A DNA stretch of 64,000 bases from Thamnaconus septentrionalis (taxonomy: Eukaryota > Chordata > Actinopteri > Tetraodontiformes > Monacanthidae). The notes below the pieces were generated by a model. That model was not told the origin of the DNA. It saw only the letters and a program-made list of their open reading frames with translations, and made no database searches. Both the position numbers and the translations under genes were made by a program. Below are positions 46,832-64,000 of the stretch, in pieces (position 1 is the stretch's first letter; each line of letters begins with the position of its first letter). Where the stretch lies: the NCBI GenBank assembly GCA_009823395.1, contig CM020501.1:8484361-8548360 (forward strand), in the 5' to 3' direction.

Positions 46832-48983
46832 ATGTGTTTTTTTTGCAAAGACCATGACGTGTCATTGTTGAAAAGTAGGCAGACTGCTGATCAGTTGTAG
46901 TCTTTCAAGTTTCACTCCTCTGAAGTTCATGTTCACTTCAAGTAATACAACCCTGCAAGTTTTCTCAGTGAAAATGTCCTGGGAAATAAACCTGATTCTG
47001 AGTTTTGAAATAAATAAATAAATAAATAAATTCAAAGCATCTTCCAATCTCTTCATCCTGGCTCAAGTGACAATTTTCTCTGTGCCTGTTTCACTAAAAG
47101 CCATTCATCAAAATGTGTGAGTTACATCCTGGGTGTGTCACAGCCTTCAATGACCAGGGCTAAGTGGGAGCTCAACCTGTTCAAAAGAGATGAGGAAGCC
47201 ATGCAAACAGAACACCGAGCTGCACTTTTTACAACAACCAGCCTTTTGTAAACCGAAGTGCAAACATTAGCCGAACCTGTCGTAAACTGTAGAGTCCTGT
47301 AAGACTCACTAGCCTCAGAAATCCAGGTATGAATGGGTGGGACGCCACCTGGATCAGGTGACAGCAGGTGACAGTGAGTAAACAACTCACCACCATCAGT
47401 TTGATGACGGGAGACACGCTGGAAGGTTCAAAGGAGAAAAGAGCAGAATGAAATGAGAGGAAAGACATCCTTGTTTATGGCAAATAACACAAACTTAACT
47501 CATAAAATGTATCTCAAACCAGCGGGATGCAATTCACATGTCCTGTAGATAAACATCACATGAACAATGTGTGAGAAGGGTCGGGCAGTGTTGCAGAAAC
47601 AGCCCCATATAAAAGAAACTTCAAATCTTAGAGTTCTGCCCTAAACACCACTGGAGAAGCCTCGCATTATTAATATTCCAAAATCTTATATAGATCTTTA
47701 AAAAAAAGCACAGCATATTTAGCTCTGTGTTTACAGCCTTCTTCATGTTAAATGCTTTGTTGGGCCTTCCACATGCTCAGAAGAGGAGAGGAACATGGCG
47801 AAGCGGCAGAATAAAAGAAAGAAGTTTCATTTTCCCCTCCATCCTATTGTCATAAAACCTAATTTCATCGATCCAGCTGCTGCTCACAGCTGCTCTGAAT
47901 CCTGACCTTTCTTGCCTCCCTTCATGCAAAACAAATCAGCTCTGAAGCTCTGATGCTCACCACCCACCAGATAATTTCACTTAAGGAAAAGTCTAACCAC
48001 ATGTCTTTGAAACTTTATCTGATCTCATTTCTTATTATCTTTGATCCGACTCTCCCGCCGTCTCTGGGCAAAAGCGGGTTCACAACCGGGACAGGTCATC
48101 AGTTTATAACAGGGCCACCATTTACACCCTGCACTCACTCCCACAGCTCAGTTCCCAATTCAGCTCACGTTCACGTCTTAGGACCGTGGGAGGAAGTGGA
48201 AAGAGAGACACAAAGAAAAGATGCAGACTACACAGCGTTCGCTAACCTCAGCAGCACAGTGTCACCCTTTGAAACTTCCCTCGGCGTGACGACCAGTCAT
48301 AACCTTTTGTAGTGCAACTGATTCTACTGGTCACCCCCCCCCCTGCAGGCACTGGCCTGAGACATTCAATTAGTCTTGTGTACACACACACACTCACACA
48401 CACACACTAACACAATTCATGTGCCATCCTATCTTTGATTGTCTCTGCCATTTAAAAGAATGTGTTTGTCATTAGAGGGGCTCTAGAGTTGAGTTGACAT
48501 TGAAAAAACAATCATTACCTCCTTAAATAAGTGAGCTCACAAAGTCTGTTACAGCTTAATTACAATGACTAATTACAGATTTTCCTGAGCCAGAAGATGG
48601 TTCTTATTACCAGCATTTGCCTTTCTGCATAGAGGTCCTACAGGTTTCCTTCAACTGTGCAGTGTTGAGAGTGTTTCCCTGATCAATGTGTGTGCGCAAC
48701 ATCTACGACAGGAACTCCAGCGAGTCTTCCCGTGAGTCTAAATCCGACCAGCAGTTCCCATCCGCCCCACTTGCACAGGCAGGATGCGCACCCCCTACTT
48801 ACACACTCATTTCCTTGTAAATACAGGTGAAAGGACTTCAAAAGTAAATTCAGCCACTGAGTCATCAACAACAAAGTATTTGGTTATTACTTAATATAAA
48901 AGGAGAAATCCGAGTCAGACATCAACAAAGTGTTTTAGTGGGAAAAGACAGGAAAACACTCAAGTCTTTCCAAAACCTGGATT
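46832..48983. other. Intergenic region between the small glycoprotein gene and rnf24
   Basis: No gene recognised. An open frame at 47953-48312 lacks family signature. CA repeats occur near 48384-48410. Confidence 0.5.
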
Positions 48984-50903
48984 TTTATTTTATTTTATTT
49001 ACAGTTCAAGTCACATGCAACAGTTGTCTTGAAATCAATAAACATGAAATTAGAAAAAAAAATGAGAAAAAAAGCAATATTATTTTCTTCAAAATAGCAG
49101 TATACAAAAATAGAGCTTACAAAAAACTGTACAGCACTTGTCTCCAAAAATATTCTGCTGCAGAACTCTTTAGTTTTACAAACATTGTCCGTGGGAGTCC
49201 ACAAACATCATCAGTGTTAGGAGGACGTGGGCGCGGGGGGGCTGGGGGGGGCGGGGTGTTCAGGGGTCATGGCGATCATCTGTGAATCACAAATGGCAGT
49301 AGGAGCGGCGCCAACAAAGAGGAATACATAACTCAGGCAAGGGAAGCAGGTCCAGCGTGTGTTGGCAGATGCGGCCGTGCGCACGACACTTCTTCTTCTT
49401 CTGTGAACTAAATCACTCAATTTCCCTCAGAAACACTGTGTGCAGAGCGCCGGCAGTGGGGTCGACGACAAAAACGGTTTTCCGGCGGCACAGTTCACGA
49501 ACTCCCGCCGCTTGTTTGTCTTTGATGTGAGCCGGCGTTCCCAAATTGTCGCATTTCAGCTATTCGCATCTCGCCTATTCAGAAGCAAAAGCAGCACTGA
49601 CGTCAGTTGGGATTTGGCAGGAAGTCATTCACAACGCCTCGCTTGCCCGTCTTGATCATCGACTCCTTCGCCATTTATTTAATGGTGACAGCCGTGAATA
49701 TGTTGGCGTTCAGAGAAAACTGAGTTTTGGCAATTTTTGTCGTAGGATAAGAAGGGCACAGGGGAAGAGTGGGGGTAGTGTCAGGTGGCAATTTCTTTTT
49801 TTTTTTTTTTTAAAAAAGTGTTTACAATCAGTGACAACACTTGGGATGGCCAAGCGGCAGAGGAGGCTCAGCTGCCAACTAGTTATTAAGGATATTTTCT
49901 TTGTGCGCCTCGTGTAAATACACCATTATTGATATTACAGTTTACATACATTGATCGAAGGTGATACAGTCAGTGGTAACTTGCTATGCAAAATATAATG
50001 CATTCACATTACTAGTCTTTGCTTTCACCCCCCTTGACTGTAGACAACTCGAGACACAAACCTCAGTGGGAATCAACAGTCTCGCTTTCGCTGAATGTCA
50101 CCTTCAGAGGCAGTGGGAGAAACGAGCCTCGACAAAATACACTGAGGGTTTTTAATATTGAGCCTTTCGAGGTAGCCGGCCAGGCTGCGAGGATAACTGG
50201 GTTTTTTCTCCTGACAGAGTTCTAGTGCTTTCTGGAGAGGTGGCAGTTTCAGTTCTAATAAGGCCTGTAGTACGTGGACTAGTAGTTTCTTTAAAAATGA
50301 AATAAAATGAAAAAAATCAAAGAACTCTTGGCAGCAGTGGGCATGTTGGTCTTGTTTAGCAGCAGGGGGCAACTGGATGACACACAGGCCTAAAAGGTCC
50401 AATAGTCTGCAAAACGCATTTTACCATATTACTGTTTTCTGACAGCCCGCTGTGATGTCACAAAGGGCAATGAAAGGCGTTTCTCCACTCTAGAACACCT
50501 TACGCTAGCCTCGTTTCCGTCCAACAAAACATCCATTTCAGCAAGAAAATAAACGTGAGCTTTTTTTTTTTTCACGGGAGACTGTAAACAGAGGGCTAAA
50601 TTATTCTGTTTGTTCTAGAAATCAAGAGTATGTTTTGGATTAATAGCCATGTCAGGCTGCTCTGACATGGCTGACATGGCTGACATTTCAACTTGGTCAG
50701 ATTTCCAAGTCGCTGACGTCGCCACCTGGCTGCATCTGAACCACCAGCAGGTGTCAGGTGTCACAATCAACAGTGGTGAAGCCACAAGTCTGAGTAATAT
50801 TTCTAGACTCTCTGAACAGCAGAGTTACCATCAGTAGGTAGGAAACTCGCACTGGACAACATAGTGTTATTAAATGTGAATCAACATGCGTATTTTCTTC
50901 TTC

Positions 50904-50947
<44 letters not shown>

Positions 50948-52554
50948 GTTTTAGCATAAACTCAAACTTGCAAGCGTGTGCTTTAGTTTGACTCGTGAGG
51001 ATCTGGTGTTGCTGCTCCTCCTCGGTCCTGGTTCAGTTTCTATTCAAGTCTCATTTTGGTAGAAAGGATAACTACTTTGTTTACCTTTAAACAATGGAAT
51101 ATGCCTTTAGAGATAGCTTACAATTCCCATATGTGACAATACAATATTACAGATATAAAACCTTTTTTTTCCCAACCTAGCTTATGTTTTAAGGTGAGAT
51201 ATTGACGCGCAATGCGTTCACGCAACATGAGTGGCAGCTCGTAAGAAGAAAACCAACAAAACAAACCACAAAAGCGGGCGAGGGGGCGGGTGGGGGTCGG
51301 TTACTGATTGTGTGGCACAACACAAAAAAAGCACCTTGTAGAGTACAAAGAGAGAGAGGGAGAGAAGAGAGCAGCGAAAGCACCAGAACACTGCAGGCAA
51401 AGAGCAGAACTACCCTGCATTTATGTGTGTGTGTGCGTGTGAATGAAAATCCTTTTTCTATTACAACCTGCTGACTGTAGACTTTCTGCAGTGCAGGCGC
51501 AGTAGAAATGGGTGTGTGCACATTGGTGTGTGTGTATGTGCGTGTGCGTTTTCACAAAGTATTGCGTTTGTCGACATGCTCAGGGACAGATTTTGTTTTT
51601 GTTAAAAAAGTGTCAGTTCAGTAACAATTCTCTCTACAAGTGTACCAAGGCTTTATAATAAATTAAAAAATAAATAGATCTATAGGGGGTAAAAGCAGAA
51701 AACAACTGTATGCAGTATGTTTGAGGTGGGAGCAGGAAAAAAACACTACAGACCATTTCATCACACATGAGGTTATGATGAGTGAACTGCACAACCGCTG
51801 AACAGATGCTATAGGCTGAGCGTGAAATCCTGGTTTAAACATTCATCATTTTCACATTTAGGCAGACACAAAGTCTCACGGTTGCTCTATTTTGCATTTT
51901 TTTTTTTTTAATATTTGCTTCATTGTATTGTAATATTGTAGTCCCTTTGAGATAAAGAGGATTTTTTTGTTTAAATCTGTTAATTAAAAATGAAAACTAC
52001 TGTATTTTGTACTGTACACAGAAATAATAGTTAATAATGATAAAAAAAAAACAATTTAACCTTGCTACTACGATCACAAGCAAGTAAGGTTAGACTTTTC
52101 ATAAAGTGCTTGTAAAAAAAATTATATTCATATTTATTGTAGTTCTTGGCTTTTTTTTCTTCTTTTCCTCCTGGTCGTTAGCTGGTGCCCCCAGAAAAAA
52201 AGTGCTTTGGTTGTGAAAAAGTCTATGGCCGCAACTCGGCCAAGGGCTAAAACTTCTTCTTCATCAACTTTTCTTCATTGTCCCCGAAAAACAAAAGCGT
52301 AAAACAGTCATGCATCAGCCAGAAGTCAAATCTGGTCATCCTTTTCTTGTGAACCAATGTGAGGAACAGAGAGGTACGAATGCATAGTTTGTTGTTGTTG
52401 TTGTTGTGAATATCGGTGCATTCTCTTTTTCCTGTTGCCTGTCCACAGAATCAACCAACCAGTACCTGCACAGGTGAGATGACGATAGATGGGTGCTTGT
52501 GACTGTAGTGTACTACAAAAGAAGGGGGGGCGGGGGGGCGGGGGTCCTCGTCTG
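48984..52554 (-). other. rnf24: rnf24 3' UTR
   Basis: The minus strand downstream of the rnf24 stop has no competing gene for about 3.6 kb. It reaches overlapping AATAAA signals at about 48999-48984. An ATT microsatellite lies at 50904-50947. A long 3' UTR is known for this gene in mammals. An earlier poly(A) site cannot be excluded. Confidence 0.55.
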
Positions 52555-61207
<8,653 letters not shown>

Positions 61208-64000
61208 CTGGGGAGATGCAGAGAGAAAACACCTTCTTGATTAGACAGTGGCCGTATTCGACCGATGATGACACACACAGAAAGAATTCACACATCCTGA
61301 AAAAGAGGAGAGAGAAAGACACACATGGATGCAACATGCTTGTCTTAAAAAACAAACAAACAATTGTGGCCTTTTGAAACATTAACATGTTAAAACATCA
61401 TTGTTGTACCCTTATAAAGTTGATATAACAAAAACAGATTTAGTCCACAAGGAAGGCAGGGGTAGTGTTGTATTCTACAGTTTGTAACAAGACGATAAAG
61501 AGGATTAAAGGCACTTCATACAACTTCAACTGAAAAGCACATTTAGTTGGCATCTCTCCCACTATTGACCCTGGTTTCAACAGGAACGGCATAAAATTCA
61601 GCAGAAATGGGAACTAATGGGGAAACTTACTGTAAATTGTAACTACAAATAGTTTTTTTTATCCAAAATAGATTATGATGTCATTCCACAGGGCTTACTT
61701 ACTTTCATTCTTAATAAGTTCAAATATTTATCTACAATGCCTCTAAAAAAGGGCAAGCGAAACTATAATTGAATAGCTAATAGTTGTTTTTGTGCCTCTC
61801 TGGTCAAATTGTATTTTCTAAAGTTAGAGTTAATAAATGTGTATGCAAGCGCATTCATACTTATTAGAGGGCACTTTTTCTATGCTCTTATCGTTTTAAA
61901 AAGAAGTACGTTGCATTTTTGTATCACTCCCTGTGGAAGCTCTTTTTAAAAATACCTTTCCAAAAAACCATTCTAAGGGCGTATTAATATTTTATTAAAA
62001 TCATAATTCTAATTCAACTTTTTTCTCCCTTCACGCTGATTGATGGCAACAATAATGTGAGGACAAGTCAAGTTTGACAGGTTTCAAATTAAACAACCCA
62101 TTGCTAGAATCCTTAATTTTTCTGTCAAAACAAGAATGATATCAACTCATGAAATCACTAAAATACACAAAAAATTTGATACTGAAAGTATGACTTCAAA
62201 CTTTTTGACTGCAAAAATCACAATATCTATTAATAAACAGCTCATGTAAATATCTTTTTTAAAAAAATATTTAGCTTGCTAGCTAGCTAGAGTGACAACA
62301 TAACATGAAGTAAAAAAGGGAAGAAAACAGGACCAAAGATAGGAGGAGAAATATTCATAAATGTTTAAGATTTACCTCCAACACAAGTAACCTTAACCTC
62401 TCGCAGCAGAGTGAGAGGGATCTGCAAAACAAGCAGCACAGTCTAGGAGAGAAACTGACATTTTGAAAGAGGTCAGCAGGAAAAGGTGCAGACACTCCCG
62501 AGGGAATGGGACAACTGGTCATGGGTGAGAGGGTCGGTGACCAATCACAGGTGCTTAATGTCCCTCGACTTCAGCGTCAACATGGGCAATGGAGGGAATG
62601 ACCCCAAAACCCAACAGGTATCCAGTTTCCTCTCGTCAACACTGTAACTTGACTGCGGTCAATTGTTAACTCGCACATGAGCATCGTAAGCCAAACTTTG
62701 AGTTGTTGAGTGAGTACAAATGGTTCGCCCACCCATGCAGATTTTAAATTCACCAAACAGATTTGTATCTGGTTAAACATTTTTTTGTGGAGTAAAGATT
62801 TATGAATTGAGTCTAGTGCATAAAGTAGACCCGGCTTATATAAATAACGGTACATTCAAAGCCTCCTGTTTTGCCAACTAATACTAAAGGCTCAAAAAAC
62901 ACTTCTCAACCCATATACTACAAATATAACAAGGACATGTGTAGAGTGGAGACATACTGTCAGAGGTGGTTGAGCCTCTCTGTCAAAGTCTGCCTTGAGT
63001 ACAAAAAACGTAAATTTAAACCTCAGTTAAAGTAATCATTTAGCACAAGTCAACCTTTATGTCAGTTGCCTGCCAGAGTAAAGACCAGCTCGGCTTCAGG
63101 AAGAGAAATAAATGCAAGAAGGTTCATTTATTTCTAATTGGAGCCACTTTGGGCGCGTCATTTAGGAGACTATATCTCTTAGGGCCTTTTATGAAACAAC
63201 AAATGCTCCTTTTTGACCTTAAGATTTAAAAGTTGGAAATGCTGTTTTACAGGAGTTAATCGTGGTTATGGATAAACAGCTTGATGATTGACTGTCAACA
63301 CTGCAGTGGACAACCTCCCTAATATTTGCTCTGTACACAGAAAATGAATAGTTGATAGAAGAGGGAATTCAGGTGAAAACTACCGCTTCTCATCGTCTTG
63401 GATAAAGAGAAATGCTGGACATGCAGTAGTCGTCTGGGTGTTTTGGTACTCGAGGGGAGAAGACGTTCCCTCCAACATTAACAAACACACTCTACACACC
63501 TTTATTTTTAAAGCAAGAATAGTTCTGTAACTGCTTCTACTGTGGTGAAATGAGAAATTGCGACTTGGTTGCAATGCAACACCCAATTGCAAATTTTATG
63601 AAGCCAAACTTTCAGTCTGTGACCACTTTTCAACCCAAAAGGTCAAATTCACCAGTTGTCAGGTCAGTTGGCTTCTCCAAACTGTGCTGTTAAACTGTTT
63701 TGCCCTCCTGTGAAATTACAAACATTTTAAAACTGCTGCGAAAAGAATTGAAATCTGAACTAAACAGGCTGCAGTACAAGTGATTCAGACTGTTACACAG
63801 AAAAAAAAACATTTTCAAAGAGAAAAAAAACTAATAAAAATTTGAGTGATCTACATGTATACTGTATATGTTCTTTCAATGAGTATATACTCATTACTTG
63901 TCATGTGACATCCTTTTGTTGTGTTAACTTTCACTTTAACTTTCACTTTGACATGCAGTAATTTTTTGGTTCCCAAGTGTGCAAAAACAAAGTTGGGAGC
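61208..64000 (-). other. rnf24 intron continuing to the right edge
   Basis: The transmembrane exon expected next in rnf24 is not found. A splice-flanked segment near 62368-62421 on the minus strand is open but does not resemble RNF24. Otherwise A/T-rich sequence without recognised features. Confidence 0.5.

Noticed and set aside
47953..48312. 119-codon plus-strand frame
   Set aside because: No signature, no splice or polyadenylation context, ordinary intergenic composition.
62368..62421. Splice-flanked minus-strand segment as an upstream rnf24 exon
   Set aside because: Its translation does not resemble the conserved RNF24 N-terminus or membrane segment, so it is left unassigned.

Overview
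The window is nuclear DNA from a bony fish, most likely a spiny-rayed (acanthomorph) teleost. The genes have many short introns with GT-AG ends. The repeats are typical of teleosts: an L2/CR1-like LINE tail ending in ATT repeats, an RTE-like LINE tail ending in GGAT repeats, a tRNA-headed SINE, hAT-type MITEs and abundant CA/GT microsatellites. The proteins are recognisable vertebrate families. No species is claimed.

Layout. 1-10345 is a tandem array of orosomucoid-type lipocalin genes, of the class that includes fish tributyltin-binding and pufferfish saxitoxin/tetrodotoxin-binding proteins. It has two near-complete six-exon genes (1744-3774 and 7656-9815), the 3' tail of an upstream copy (1-290) and a truncated 5' flank of a downstream copy (10200-10345). 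A LINE sits in the first junction. The second junction is a 3.3 kb foreign spacer with a 0.96 kb minisatellite. 12124-13938 is an ecto-ADP-ribosyltransferase-like gene whose R-S-EXE catalytic triad is not preserved. Then come tacr3 (minus, 14803-19007), a 6.8 kb gene-poor interval, acy3 (plus, 25938-28521), cldnd1 (minus, 30713-32133), glb1 (minus, 34522-41161), ccdc86 (plus, 41868-43587, head-to-head with glb1), a small plus-strand Ser/Thr/Asn-rich glycoprotein gene built on a 24-bp coding repeat (about 45510-46831), and rnf24 (minus, 52555-61207). The 5' exons of rnf24 lie beyond the right edge, and a 3.6 kb 3' UTR runs to about 48984.

How the genes relate. Most are unrelated housekeeping or signalling genes: a lysosomal hydrolase, a metallo-amidohydrolase, a tachykinin receptor, a claudin-like membrane protein, a nucleolar protein and a membrane E3 ligase. 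The left 14 kb is different: fast-evolving secreted or surface proteins. There, ligand-binding exons diverge strongly while adjacent introns stay almost identical, and a neighbouring enzyme fold has lost its catalytic residues. The most unusual signals are the exon-restricted divergence of the lipocalin copies, the ADP-ribosyltransferase-like pseudoenzyme, the NSTVTSAT-repeat glycoprotein, and a minisatellite that appears to have grown out of a SINE tail.

All exon boundaries were set by eye from splice sites, reading phase and remembered family sequences. No database search was run.
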